Both the position numbers and the translations under genes were made by a program. From positions 1-13,592 of the forward strand of contig JAEDIL010000048.1 in NCBI GenBank assembly GCA_016292455.1: DNA of 13,592 nucleotides, written 5' to 3'. Of this stretch, positions 1 through 7,809 are shown one piece after another. Under the pieces are notes generated by a model that saw only the letters and a program-made list of their open reading frames with translations, was not told where the DNA came from and did not search any database. Numbering within the stretch: position 1 is the first letter of the stretch; each line of letters opens with the position of its first letter. This stretch comes from Clostridiaceae bacterium. Lineage in GTDB: Bacteria; Bacillota; Clostridia; Oscillospirales; Acutalibacteraceae.

Positions 1-438
1 GGTCGGCTTTCTCGTTGCAAATACATTCCTTGAAACTCTCTTCGGAAAAAGAAAATCAACAAACTTTCCGTAAAAAAGAAACTCAAAAAGGAACATGAGA
101 ATGCTGAAAAGCATCAGCACCGGCGGAATAACAGCGAGAACAAACTCAGCCTTGCCGCTGCCGGGATAAATGATTGACGGAAAAAGCCAATACATTGCAA
201 TTGAAGCAAGACACAGCGTCACCGCAATGATAATGAAGCCCATAAACGCGTGGGGATGAAGCTTGAAATCCTCCATAATGACCTCATCGGCGTATTTTTC
301 AAGCTCAGTTTTAAAATACGCCTGCGCATTGCGCTCACTTTCCGAACCGGGTGAACGTTTTTTGAAATTTTCACATATGTAACGGATCCCGTCTTTCATA
401 AAGGCTTTCGTTTCTTCTTTTGCCTTAAAAGTGAACAT
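1..438 (-). CDS. Probable M28-type membrane peptidase, N-terminal part (runs off window)
   Basis: The first 146 codons of a gene that continues past the left edge. The start ATG at 438 has a good Shine-Dalgarno (GGGGAG) just upstream. The soluble N-terminus (residues 1-65) contains an RSPGSESERNAQAYFKTEL stretch followed by YADEV and HPHAF. This resembles the segment before the catalytic domain in clostridial M28-family metallopeptidases with membrane segments. Two hydrophobic segments follow, at about residues 66-90 and 98-124. The zinc-binding catalytic residues would lie outside the window, so protease activity is inferred from the N-terminus alone. It is preceded by its own promoter and is probably transcribed separately from the DUF554 gene. 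It could instead be an unrelated membrane protein. Confidence 0.5.
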   Translation of the reverse strand, partial: MFTFKAKEETKAFMKDGIRYICENFKKRSPGSESERNAQAYFKTELEKYADEVIMEDFKLHPHAFMGFIIIAVTLCLASIAMYWLFPSIIYPGSGKAEFVLAVIPPVLMLFSILMFLFEFLFYGKFVDFLFPKRVSRNVFATRKPT

Positions 439-468
439 ATAATTCTCCCCTTTTAATTATATCGATTC

Positions 469-497
469 AGTTTATCATGAACAACTAAAAAATACAA
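469..497 (-). promoter_or_regulatory. Sigma-A-like promoter for the 1-438 gene
   Basis: On the minus strand, TTGTAT (492-497) and TAAACT (469-474) are separated by 17 bp. The predicted start site leaves a leader of roughly 25 nt before the Shine-Dalgarno and ATG at 438. A second candidate, TTGTTC-17-TATAAT, lies closer to the gene but would start transcription on top of the Shine-Dalgarno, so it is less likely. Confidence 0.5.
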
Positions 498-568
498 TAA
501 AATTATATGATTTTTTGTCCTGATTTAATAAAATAACAACTTTTCATTTAATTTTCACCGGCTTTACA

Positions 569-1288
569 TTAAATCGGAATAAAACTGAATGCCGCAGCAA
601 AAATGATAGTAGGAAGCATATTCGCAACTCGTATTCTTTTGTCAAACATCAGATTGACGCCGACAACAAAAATCATCATTGAGCCGACAAAGCTGATATT
701 CGAAATGGCAAGATCGGTCAGAAGAGGCTTGACAAATCTTGCCAGAAGCGTTATTGAGCCTTGCAGAACGGCAAGCGGAATTACGGAAAAAACCGTACCC
801 TTTCCCATAGCGCTCGCCATTACCGCTATTATAACAAGGTCGAGAACCGCTTTGGTAAACAATGTTGAATAATCATGGTTGAGAGCGTCCTGAATCGGTC
901 CGATTACAGCCATTGCGCCGACGCAGATTGTGAGCGACGCAGTAACAAAGCCGGAAATGAAGCTGTTGTCTCCTTCGCTGCCGGACTTTTTGCGAAGCCA
1001 TGCGCCAAAACGCTCAGTGAGGTGCTGAATGTTTATCAGTTCACCCACAAACGAGCCGAGAGCGAAAGCAATGACCATAAAAACAATCTGTGCCGTTCCG
1101 TTTTCCTGCTTGTTAAGTTCGATTATCCGACCGATTCCGCCGGCACCGCCGATAAAAATGACGGTAAGTCCCATGCATTGGGTTATGAGCTCACAAAACC
1201 GTTCTTTCAGTACCTTTTTAAAAACCATTCCGACAACTGCTCCGACAATGACTGCCGCACAGTTGACAATTGTTCCGAGTCCTGTCAT
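569..1288 (-). CDS. DUF554 family integral membrane protein
   Basis: A 239-residue polytopic membrane protein of the DUF554 (YqgA/YdfK-like) family, whose molecular function is not established. The N-terminus MTGLGTIVNCAAVIVGAVVG matches the usual family start (GTIVN followed by a glycine-rich helix). The GGAGGIGR stretch, ALGSFVGELINI, FVTASLTICVGAMAVIGPIQD and DLVIIAVMAS segments are also typical. About six or seven hydrophobic segments fill the length, so it sits in the cytoplasmic membrane. I chose ATG at 1288; a GTG at 1297 adds three residues, and neither has a clear ribosome binding site. The gene starts 52 bp after the tyrS stop with a stem-loop in between, so it is probably co-transcribed with tyrS. 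No obvious terminator follows it. Confidence 0.85.
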   Translation of the reverse strand: MTGLGTIVNCAAVIVGAVVGMVFKKVLKERFCELITQCMGLTVIFIGGAGGIGRIIELNKQENGTAQIVFMVIAFALGSFVGELINIQHLTERFGAWLRKKSGSEGDNSFISGFVTASLTICVGAMAVIGPIQDALNHDYSTLFTKAVLDLVIIAVMASAMGKGTVFSVIPLAVLQGSITLLARFVKPLLTDLAISNISFVGSMMIFVVGVNLMFDKRIRVANMLPTIIFAAAFSFIPI

Positions 1289-1307
1289 ATTATGCACACG
1301 CCGAAAT

Positions 1308-1332
1308 CAGCCGGACAAAAACTGTCCGGCTG
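1308..1332 (-). terminator. Stem-loop after tyrS (weak terminator or intercistronic hairpin)
   Basis: A perfect 10-bp stem (CAGCCGGACA / TGTCCGGCTG) with a 5-nt loop lies 8 bp downstream of the tyrS stop codon. On the minus strand only three U residues follow (AUUUCGG), so it is a poor intrinsic terminator. It may terminate partially or protect the tyrS mRNA end before the DUF554 gene. Confidence 0.5.
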
Positions 1333-1340
1333 AAAATACA

Positions 1341-2567
1341 TTATTCAATAACAAGCTTGTTAAACACTTTTTTGCCCTTTTTGAGAATTACGTGACCTTT
1401 CTCAAAAGCAGCCTTTTCAATGACTGCGGCAAAATCGGTTACCTTTTCATCGTCAAGAGAAACGCCGCCCTGTTCAATAAGCCGTCTGCCCTCGCCTCTC
1501 GATTTGATTACGCCGGCTTTGAGCATAGCGTCAATGACGCTCACAGCGCCGTCTGCAAAATCTTCATCGGAAAGAACGGTTGTCGGCATATGATCAAGGT
1601 CGCCGCCTGCACCGAAAAGTGCCTTTGCCGAAGTCTGCGCTTTGAGGGCCTCCTCTTCACCGTGAACAAGCTTTGTCAGCTCAAACGCAAGAATCTCTTT
1701 TGCTGTGTTCAGCTGACTGCCCTGCCAGTCGTTCATCTTGTCAATTTCTTCAAGCGGAAGGAAAGTGAGCATACGAATGCATTTGAGAACGTCAGAGTCA
1801 GCAACATTGCGCCAATACTGATAAAACTCATAAGGACTCGTCTTTTCCGGGTCAAGCCAGACAGCGCCTTTCTGAGTTTTGCCCATTTTCTTTCCCTCAG
1901 AGTTGAGAAGAAGGGTAATTGTCATTGCATAAGCGTCTTTTCCGAGTTTCTTACGGATGAGCTCAGTTCCGCCGAGCATATTGCTCCACTGATCGTCTCC
2001 GCCAAACTGCATGTTGCAGCCGTAATCGCTATAAAGACGATAGAAGTCATAGCTTTGCATAATCATATAATTGAATTCCAGGAACGAGAGTCCCTTTTCC
2101 ATTCTCTGCTTATAGCATTCGGCGCGAAGCATATTGTTAACCGAGAAGCAAGCGCCGACTTCGCGGAGAACTTCAACATAGTTGAGGTTGAGAAGCCAGT
2201 CGGCATTGTTGACCATGAGTGCCTTTCCGTCCGAAAAATCAATAAAGCGACTCATCTGCTTTTTGAAGCATTCACAGTTGTGCTGAATAGTCTCCGGTGT
2301 CATCATTGTTCTCATATCCGTTCTTCCGGAAGGATCTCCGACCATTCCGGTGCCGCCGCCGATGAGAGCAATCGGCTTATTGCCCGCCATCTGAAGCCGC
2401 TTCATCAGGCAAAGCGCCATAAAATGACCGACATGAAGAGAATCGGCTGTCGGGTCAAAACCGATGTAAAAGACCGCCTTTCCGTTGTTGACAAGGTCAC
2501 GGATTTCCTTTTCATCGGTTACCTGAGCAATCAGTCCACGCGCAACAAGTTCGTCATATATCTGCAT
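1341..2567 (-). CDS. tyrS: Tyrosyl-tRNA synthetase
   Basis: A class I aminoacyl-tRNA synthetase that activates tyrosine with ATP and charges tRNA-Tyr in the cytosol. Its 408 residues are normal for the bacterial enzyme. The catalytic Rossmann domain shows YIGFDPTADSLHVGH, with the HIGH signature as HVGH at 45-48 and the tyrosine-pocket Tyr34 and Asp38 region. It continues with GGGTGMVGDPSGR (70-82), QFGGDDQW (187-194) and the KMSKS equivalent KMGKT (227-231), followed by GAVWLD. The C-terminus (about 341-405) is an S4-type RNA-binding domain with SRGEGRRLIEQGGV. An excellent Shine-Dalgarno (AGGAGG at 2576-2581) supports ATG 2567. The upstream gap is only 84 bp and holds a promoter, with no room for a T-box leader, so tRNA-Tyr-responsive T-box control appears absent. 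Confidence 0.97.
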   Translation of the reverse strand: MQIYDELVARGLIAQVTDEKEIRDLVNNGKAVFYIGFDPTADSLHVGHFMALCLMKRLQMAGNKPIALIGGGTGMVGDPSGRTDMRTMMTPETIQHNCECFKKQMSRFIDFSDGKALMVNNADWLLNLNYVEVLREVGACFSVNNMLRAECYKQRMEKGLSFLEFNYMIMQSYDFYRLYSDYGCNMQFGGDDQWSNMLGGTELIRKKLGKDAYAMTITLLLNSEGKKMGKTQKGAVWLDPEKTSPYEFYQYWRNVADSDVLKCIRMLTFLPLEEIDKMNDWQGSQLNTAKEILAFELTKLVHGEEEALKAQTSAKALFGAGGDLDHMPTTVLSDEDFADGAVSVIDAMLKAGVIKSRGEGRRLIEQGGVSLDDEKVTDFAAVIEKAAFEKGHVILKKGKKVFNKLVIE

Positions 2568-2626
2568 TGTTTTGTCCTCCTGTTTTATTTTAACGTTTTA
2601 AAGCGTAACACTATCGTTGGTTTTAT

Positions 2627-2655
2627 ATGATACAGTCTTTGTTCAGAGTTGTCAA
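2627..2655 (-). promoter_or_regulatory. tyrS promoter overlapping the recN stop codon
   Basis: On the minus strand a consensus -35 TTGACA (2650-2655) and -10 TATCAT (2627-2632) are exactly 17 bp apart. The -35 hexamer contains the recN stop codon (2652-2654). The inferred leader is about 50 nt and ends in the AGGAGG ribosome binding site of tyrS. Confidence 0.75.
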
Positions 2656-4337
2656 GTCTCATTCAGAGAGCCGGAAGAAAAATTTATCAGCTCTCTTGCA
2701 GAAAGCAATGTGGCTTCGGTTATTATGTCACCGCCGATTATTCTTGCAATCTCCCTTTCTCTTTCGCCGTTTTCAAGCTTTTTTACCTTTGTAACCGTTC
2801 TGACTCCATCGGTCTCTTTTTCAATCAAAAGGTGATTATCTGCCGCTGCCGCAATCTGAGCAAGATGAGTGACGCAGATAACCTGCCGTCCGGAAGAAAC
2901 CTGACGAAGCTTTGCCGCAATTTTCTGAGCCGCCCGTCCGCTGACTCCGGAATCAATTTCATCAAAAATCATTGCATCGTTTTTGTCCTTGTCGGAAAGA
3001 ACACAGCGAATGGCAAGCATAACTCTTGAAAGCTCGCCGCCAGAAGCAATTTTTGCAAGCGGACGCGGTTCCTGTCCGGCGTTTGCGCTGAACAAAAATT
3101 CAACTTCATCAAGACCGTTTTCCTGAGGTTCGGTGTCTTTAAAAGAAACCGAAAAAACAGCATGCGGCATATTGAGAAAAGAAAGCTCGGAAGAAACCTG
3201 TTTTTCAAACCTCAGTGCAGCCGCCTTACGGCAATCGGAAATGAGACAGCCGAGATTAAACACCTCCCGCTCCTTTTCGCTCAGCAACATTTCAAGCTTT
3301 GCTTTTTTCTCATCGGAAAATGCAATTGAATCATACTCTGCCCTCGCTTCATCAAGAGAGGTCAGCATGTCTTCTTCGGTCTCGCCGTATTTTTTTGAAA
3401 GCCGATAGAGAACATCCAGACGTTCTTCAATTTCGTTTATATCAACCGGCTCATCTTCAAAAGAATCAAGTTCGTCCGAAATCTGAGAAAGGCAATCTTC
3501 AAGTTCATAGCGGAAACTGTCGATTGACGAAATGTAGCTGTCATAATCACCGTTGTAAGCACTCAGCTGTGAAAGAAATGAACTGAGTGTATGAAGCCCG
3601 TCAGTCAGACCGCTTGAATTCTCGTCACCGGAAAGCAGGCTCTTGCAGGCATAGAGAGAACCGACAATCTTTTCCCGGTTCTGTATTTTAACTTTTATGG
3701 CTTTCAGCCTTTCTCTCTCACCCGGAACAATGTTTGCACTTTCAAGTTCATTTATACGATAGGAAAGAAAATCAAGCCGGCTCTGTTTGTCCGCCTCGCT
3801 GACGGAAAGAGCGTTCAGCTCTTTTTTCAGCTTCCTCATCTCGCGGTAAAGTTCACGATACTGGCTGAGAAGTCCGCCGCATTCGGCAATACTGTCAATG
3901 TAACCGAGATGGCTCTCACTTTGAAGCAGAGTCTGACTGTCATGCTGACCGCAGATTGTAATAAGCTCTCCCGAAAGCCGCCGCAGCATTGTCGCCGTGA
4001 CAGGCTGTCCGTTAATCTTGCAGGAACTTCTTCCGTCAAGCGAAACAACGCGGCTGACAAGAAGTGTACCGTCGCCTTCATCATCAACATCAAGTTCAGA
4101 AAGCACCTCGACAGCGCTTTTCGGAATATCCTCAAAATAGGCGGTAACCCGTGCGGTTGCCTCACCGGTTCTGACAATCTCCTTTGATGTTCTCTCACCG
4201 AGAACGGCGTTTATTGAGTCGATAACGATTGATTTTCCTGCGCCTGTTTCACCGGTCAGAATATTCAGTCCGTTTTCAAAAGAAATATTGGCCTTTTCGA
4301 TGACGGCAACATTTTCAATTTTCAGATTTGTTAGCAT
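2652..4337 (-). CDS. recN: DNA repair protein RecN
   Basis: An SMC-like ATPase that acts early in double-strand-break repair, gathering broken DNA ends on the nucleoid. The 561 residues match the family length. The N-terminal head carries Walker A GETGAGKS (29-36) and the conserved GQHDSQTLL motif (130-138). The middle (about 160-390) is charged and heptad-like, as expected for the coiled-coil arms. The C-terminal head has the ABC signature SGGELS (432-437), Walker B AMIFDEID (455-462) and HLAQIA (491-496). The start MLTNLKIENVAVIEK is the usual RecN N-terminus, although the best Shine-Dalgarno-like sequence lies too far upstream to be convincing. The gene follows argR by 38 bp, an arrangement common in Firmicutes, and is probably in one transcript with it. 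Confidence 0.97.
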   Translation of the reverse strand: MLTNLKIENVAVIEKANISFENGLNILTGETGAGKSIVIDSINAVLGERTSKEIVRTGEATARVTAYFEDIPKSAVEVLSELDVDDEGDGTLLVSRVVSLDGRSSCKINGQPVTATMLRRLSGELITICGQHDSQTLLQSESHLGYIDSIAECGGLLSQYRELYREMRKLKKELNALSVSEADKQSRLDFLSYRINELESANIVPGERERLKAIKVKIQNREKIVGSLYACKSLLSGDENSSGLTDGLHTLSSFLSQLSAYNGDYDSYISSIDSFRYELEDCLSQISDELDSFEDEPVDINEIEERLDVLYRLSKKYGETEEDMLTSLDEARAEYDSIAFSDEKKAKLEMLLSEKEREVFNLGCLISDCRKAAALRFEKQVSSELSFLNMPHAVFSVSFKDTEPQENGLDEVEFLFSANAGQEPRPLAKIASGGELSRVMLAIRCVLSDKDKNDAMIFDEIDSGVSGRAAQKIAAKLRQVSSGRQVICVTHLAQIAAAADNHLLIEKETDGVRTVTKVKKLENGEREREIARIIGGDIITEATLLSARELINFSSGSLNET

Positions 4338-4375
4338 AATTCAAAAGCTGATAGTCAGCCGTCCTTTCGTAAAAC

Positions 4376-4825
4376 TCAACCGATATAGCCGGAAATTTTT
4401 TCGCAGAAAGCCTTTGCCGCCTCTTCATTCCTGCAAAGTGCAAACAGAGTGTTGTCACCGGCGAGGGTTCCGACAACAGACAGCTCAGCAAGGTTATCAA
4501 TTGCTTCGCAGGCAGCGCCCGCCATTCCGGAAATGCACTTGACAACAACCATGTTGCCGGCATAATCAGTTCCGGTTACGGAATGAGAAAGAATTGAAAG
4601 ATATTTCTGGGACATATCCTCCGTTTCACTTTTTGCTGCCGAATACTTATATCCGCCGTTATCAGCAGATGACTTTATCAGTTTCAGCGCCTTGATGTCG
4701 CGCGATACTGTTGCCTGAGTTACCGAATAGCCCAGTTCATTCAGGCGATTCATCAGTTCTTCCTGAGTTGAAATATCCTCTCTTTCAACGAGCGAGAGGA
4801 TAGCTTCATGTCTGTTCTTCTTCAT
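4376..4825 (-). CDS. argR: Arginine repressor ArgR/AhrC
   Basis: An arginine-sensing transcription factor that acts as a hexamer, represses arginine biosynthesis and in some Firmicutes activates catabolism. Its 149 residues are full length. The N-terminal winged helix-turn-helix includes GYSVTQATVSRDIK (32-45), the family's DNA-recognition region. A linker at about 66-75 leads to the C-terminal oligomerisation and arginine-binding domain, with AGNMVVVKC (89-97) and GTLAGDNT (119-126), which holds the acidic residue contacting arginine. A GGAG ribosome binding site precedes ATG 4825. The gene has its own promoter (4857-4885) with candidate ARG boxes just upstream, suggesting autoregulation. 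It is followed closely by recN. Confidence 0.96.
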   Translation of the reverse strand: MKKNRHEAILSLVEREDISTQEELMNRLNELGYSVTQATVSRDIKALKLIKSSADNGGYKYSAAKSETEDMSQKYLSILSHSVTGTDYAGNMVVVKCISGMAGAACEAIDNLAELSVVGTLAGDNTLFALCRNEEAAKAFCEKISGYIG

Positions 4826-4856
4826 TTTCTCCGCCCCTAATCAGTTTATAGAGACT

Positions 4857-4885
4857 AGTATATCACCCGTTTTGTGAAAAATCAA
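4857..4885 (-). promoter_or_regulatory. argR-recN promoter
   Basis: On the minus strand TTGATT (4880-4885) and TATACT (4857-4862) are separated by 17 bp. The predicted transcript would have a leader of about 25 nt before the argR start. It faces away from the plus-strand promoter at 4953-4980. Confidence 0.7.
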
Positions 4886-4899
4886 GAAATTGTTGTGTC

Positions 4900-4927
4900 A
4901 TAATGTATATTGATGAATGTTTATGCA
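4900..4927. promoter_or_regulatory. Candidate ArgR-binding site (ARG-box pair)
   Basis: Measured against a 14-bp core of TGAAT-4 bp-ATTCA, positions 4914-4927 read TGAAT-GTTT-ATGCA with one mismatch. Positions 4900-4913 read ATAAT-GTAT-ATTGA with three mismatches. They lie 14 bp upstream of the argR -35 box, within the argR/glycerophosphotransferase divergent region. The 14-bp spacing is closer than the 21 bp usual for paired boxes, so only the first is reasonably convincing. Confidence 0.4.
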
Positions 4928-4952
4928 TTTTGATGTCCGGGATTTCCAAGGC

Positions 4953-4980
4953 TTGACAAAACTATGAATGCGTATATAAT
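4953..4980 (+). promoter_or_regulatory. Consensus promoter for the glycerophosphotransferase genes
   Basis: A perfect -35 TTGACA (4953-4958) and a perfect -10 TATAAT (4975-4980) are separated by 16 bp. The expected start site near 4987 gives a leader of about 45 nt before the ATG at 5031. The spacer contains TGAAT (4965-4969), half of an ARG-box-like element. Confidence 0.8.
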
Positions 4981-5030
4981 TAGTATGTTTATTACGCTTT
5001 GGTATCAGATTCAGAAAGGTTGTTATCTAT

Positions 5031-6506
5031 ATGTCAAGAGTCAAACGCTTTCTCAGGAAAACTTTTCTATATTCAATTTATCTTTTCCTTGTGAGGCAAC
5101 GGAAAAGATTGCGCGCGTTTATCCGCAAGAAAACCAATCCCCTTTACAAATATTATGTTTTCAAGGTGCTTTATCCCCGTGTGTATAAAAAAGCCGCGAA
5201 AGCTCCTGTTGACGAAAACAAAGTGGTTTTCATTGAGCTAAGACTGCCCACACTGACGAACAGCTTCAAGCTTATGTATGACACCCTTTATACCTACTAT
5301 GACTTTGATATTCACTGCCATTTTTTGCGTAATACCTACGTCAGCAGAAAAAAGTACAGAAACAATTGCAAGAGAATGCTTGCCGATATTGCTACGGCTA
5401 AGTATGTTTTCTTTGACGAAGCGACTAATGTCACATCCCATGTTCAGTTCAGACCGGAGACTGTCATAACTCAGCTCTGGCACGGCTGCGGTGCATTCAA
5501 AAAGTTCGGTTACAGCACTGCGGACGCAATTTTCGGAGCAACGAGGGAAGAAATGGACAAGTATCCGTTCAACCGCGGATATACCAACGTGACCGTAAGC
5601 AGTCCCGAGGTTATCTGGGCTTATGAAGAGGCGATGAATTACAGCCACGAAAGCGGCGTTGTCAAAGCGCTCGGAAGCAGCAGAACAGACATTTTTTATG
5701 ACCGGGAGGTTATTGACAACGCATATAAAACACTGTATGAGCTGATGCCGGAAGCCAAGGGCAAAAAAGTTATTCTTTATGCTCCAACATTCCGCGGCAG
5801 AGTTGCAAAAGCAACAACACCGCGCGTTCTGAATCCGGAATTCATGAAATATGTTCTTGGCGACGAATATGTCCTTTTGATGAAGCACCACCCGCTTGTC
5901 AGAAAGCGTCCGAAAATTCGCGCAAGTCTTCGCGATTTTGCCCGTGATATGACAAATGCCATGACGATTGAGGATCTTCTCTGTGTCAGCGATATTTGCA
6001 TATCTGACTATTCTTCACTCGTTTTTGAATATTCGCTCTTTGAAAAGCCGATGATTTTCCTTGCCAATGACCTTGATCAGTTCTTTGATTGGCGCGGCTT
6101 CTATTATGATTACTTTGAACTTGCTCCCGGCCCGATTGTTAAGAATACAACTGAGGTTATTGAGTACATCAAAAACATTGACGAGTTGTTTGACAAGGAA
6201 CGTGTTCATGCTTTCAGAGAAAAGTTCATGTCTGCGTGTGACGGTCATGCTACCGAGCGTATTATGAAGGTAACTTTCGGTGATGCGCTCGAAGAACACA
6301 AACGCGAAGTTCCTCTTGAAAAAGCTCCGTATCATCTCGAACCTCATGCCAAAGGCTACAAAGTCAAGAAAAAAAGAGTTCCGGTTGTAAGTGATGAAAA
6401 TGAAGATGAGACCGAGAGCGACGAAACAGCTGACGTGAGCGATGATGACGATGAAACCACCGAACAGACTTCTGCCGAAAACAACCTGACAGAAAGTGAA
6501 GAATAA
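5031..6506 (+). CDS. CDP-glycerol glycerophosphotransferase family protein (TagB/TagF-like) with acidic tail
   Basis: A 491-residue member of the Glyphos_transf family, which transfers glycerol-phosphate or a related polyol phosphate from a CDP donor onto teichoic-acid-type or lipid-linked glycans at the inner face of the membrane. Family motifs in order are QLWHGCGAFKKFG (148-160, with the conserved His151), GSSRTD (215-220), ILYAPTFRG (248-256), LMKHHP (283-288) and SDYSSLVFEY (325-334), then DWRGFYYDY and DGHATER. The first 30 residues are basic and hydrophobic and could be a peripheral membrane anchor. Residues 444-449 are basic (KVKKKR) and about 454-491 are almost entirely D, E, S and T, a tail the downstream paralogue lacks. 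The AGAAAGG ribosome binding site is 11 nt from the start. It is co-transcribed with the next gene; the exact donor and acceptor cannot be read from sequence. Confidence 0.88.
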   Translation: MSRVKRFLRKTFLYSIYLFLVRQRKRLRAFIRKKTNPLYKYYVFKVLYPRVYKKAAKAPVDENKVVFIELRLPTLTNSFKLMYDTLYTYYDFDIHCHFLRNTYVSRKKYRNNCKRMLADIATAKYVFFDEATNVTSHVQFRPETVITQLWHGCGAFKKFGYSTADAIFGATREEMDKYPFNRGYTNVTVSSPEVIWAYEEAMNYSHESGVVKALGSSRTDIFYDREVIDNAYKTLYELMPEAKGKKVILYAPTFRGRVAKATTPRVLNPEFMKYVLGDEYVLLMKHHPLVRKRPKIRASLRDFARDMTNAMTIEDLLCVSDICISDYSSLVFEYSLFEKPMIFLANDLDQFFDWRGFYYDYFELAPGPIVKNTTEVIEYIKNIDELFDKERVHAFREKFMSACDGHATERIMKVTFGDALEEHKREVPLEKAPYHLEPHAKGYKVKKKRVPVVSDENEDETESDETADVSDDDDETTEQTSAENNLTESEE

Positions 6507-6539
6507 ATTGGTCTCAATTGACCGAAGGGAGAGCCTGAC

Positions 6540-7757
6540 TTGAAAAAGATTAAAGCCTTGATTCAAAATACGTTTATTTACAAGGTTTATCTCTTTTTCG
6601 TGAAGCATTACAGGCTCTTCTTTCATTTTACCTATCTACCGTTTCTTTTCAGAATACGTTCAAAGAAGCCCATCACAAAAGGAAAAGCTGTTTTTGTTGA
6701 GGTTTCACAGCCGGCTCTTTCAAACAATCTGCAATTGATATACAGGTATTTTCAGAACAACGTATCACACGAACCTGAGGTTCATTGCCTGCTTGTAAAT
6801 AAAACAACAAAGCGTGAGCAACGAAGACGCCTGAAAGCACTTGTGCTAAGCATGGCAACGGCACAATTTGTTTTTATTACAGAGGGTACCGATCGTCTCA
6901 GCGGTCTTAAAATCCGCCCCGAAACAGTTTTCAGCCAGGTATGGCACGGCTGCGGAGCTTTCAAAAAGTTCGGTCTTGCCTGCGCAGACGGTATTTTCGG
7001 CGCTTCTGAGGAATATATGAAAAAACACCCGTTCTATTCCGGATATACCAACGTCTTTGTCAGCAGCCGGAATGTTGTCAGTGCATACGAACAGGCAATG
7101 GGTTATCCTCACGATTCCGGCGTTGTAAAACCTCTGGGCGTCAGCAGAACCGATGTTTTCTTTGACAACAGCTTCGTTGAAAGCGCTGTCGGTCGTCTTT
7201 TGAGCGTTATTCCACAGGCAAAGGATAAAAAGATTATTCTTTATGCCCCGACTTTCAGAGGGCACACCGCAAGCGCAGTTGCACCGGATTTTCTTGATTT
7301 GAAAGCAGCAGCAGACGCGCTTTCGGAAAAATACATTCTCCTTATCAAGCATCATCCGCATGTGAGAAATGCACCTGCAATACCTGATGAGTGTTGCGCC
7401 TTTGCTTTCGACGTTACGCAAACTCTTGATATTGACACTCTTCTTTGTGTAAGTGACATCTGTGTTTCCGACTATTCGTCTTTGATTTTCGAGTTTGCCC
7501 TTTTTGAAAGACCTATGATTTTTCTTGCCCCGGACAAGGACGATTACATTGACTGGCGCGGCTTCTTTTATGATTACTCCGATTTCACACCCGGTGATGT
7601 TGTAAATACTACCGGGGAGCTTATTGACTGCGTAAAGCGGCTTGAAACAAGTTTTGACAAAACAAAAGTCATTGCTTTCAAGGAAAAATTCATGTCCGCT
7701 TGCGACGGTCATTCAACGGAAAGAATACTTGAATGTGTAATGTCTGAAACAAAGTGA
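6540..7757 (+). CDS. CDP-glycerol glycerophosphotransferase family protein (second paralogue)
   Basis: A 405-residue paralogue of the preceding gene, collinear with it from the first residues (MKKIKALIQNTFIYKVYLFF) through the catalytic domain. It retains QVWHGCGAFKKFG (133-145, His136), GVSRTD (200-205), ILYAPTFRG (233-241), LIKHHP (268-273), SDYSSLIFEF (310-319), DWRGFFYDY and DGHSTER. It stops shortly after the catalytic domain and lacks the acidic tail. The start is TTG at 6540, supported by GGGAG about 8 nt upstream and by the matching N-terminus of the paralogue; no nearby in-frame ATG fits. It follows the first gene by 33 bp and ends just before a strong terminator. The pair may perform successive steps, such as priming and polymerisation, or act on different acceptors; that division is inference. 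Confidence 0.88.
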   Translation: MKKIKALIQNTFIYKVYLFFVKHYRLFFHFTYLPFLFRIRSKKPITKGKAVFVEVSQPALSNNLQLIYRYFQNNVSHEPEVHCLLVNKTTKREQRRRLKALVLSMATAQFVFITEGTDRLSGLKIRPETVFSQVWHGCGAFKKFGLACADGIFGASEEYMKKHPFYSGYTNVFVSSRNVVSAYEQAMGYPHDSGVVKPLGVSRTDVFFDNSFVESAVGRLLSVIPQAKDKKIILYAPTFRGHTASAVAPDFLDLKAAADALSEKYILLIKHHPHVRNAPAIPDECCAFAFDVTQTLDIDTLLCVSDICVSDYSSLIFEFALFERPMIFLAPDKDDYIDWRGFFYDYSDFTPGDVVNTTGELIDCVKRLETSFDKTKVIAFKEKFMSACDGHSTERILECVMSETK

Positions 7758-7768
7758 TAAATATATAA

Positions 7769-7809
7769 GCCGTCCGGCAAGGTTGCTTCCCTGCCGGACG
7801 GCATTTTTT
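7769..7809 (+). terminator. Rho-independent terminator of the glycerophosphotransferase operon
   Basis: An 11-bp perfect GC-rich stem (GCCGTCCGGCA / TGCCGGACGGC) with a 12-nt loop is followed by ATTTTTT, starting 11 bp after the stop codon. The opposite strand lacks a clean U tract after the stem (UUAUAUAUUUA), so it would end the convergent trxB transcript only weakly. Confidence 0.92.

Noticed and set aside
441..465. TTGTTC-17-TATAAT as the promoter of the 1-438 gene
   Set aside because: The predicted start would fall on the Shine-Dalgarno sequence; the TTGTAT-17-TAAACT pair slightly upstream leaves a proper leader.
1029..2630. Long plus-strand open frame of 533 codons antisense to tyrS
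   Set aside because: It lies opposite a confidently identified tyrS gene, has no ribosome binding site or recognisable domain, and its Cys/His/Ser-rich composition is typical of a shadow frame.
2568..2651. T-box riboswitch upstream of tyrS
   Set aside because: The gap is too short and lacks specifier or antiterminator elements.
6846..7712. Minus-strand open frame of 288 codons antisense to the second glycerophosphotransferase
   Set aside because: The plus-strand frame carries all family motifs; the antisense translation shows no domain and no ribosome binding site.
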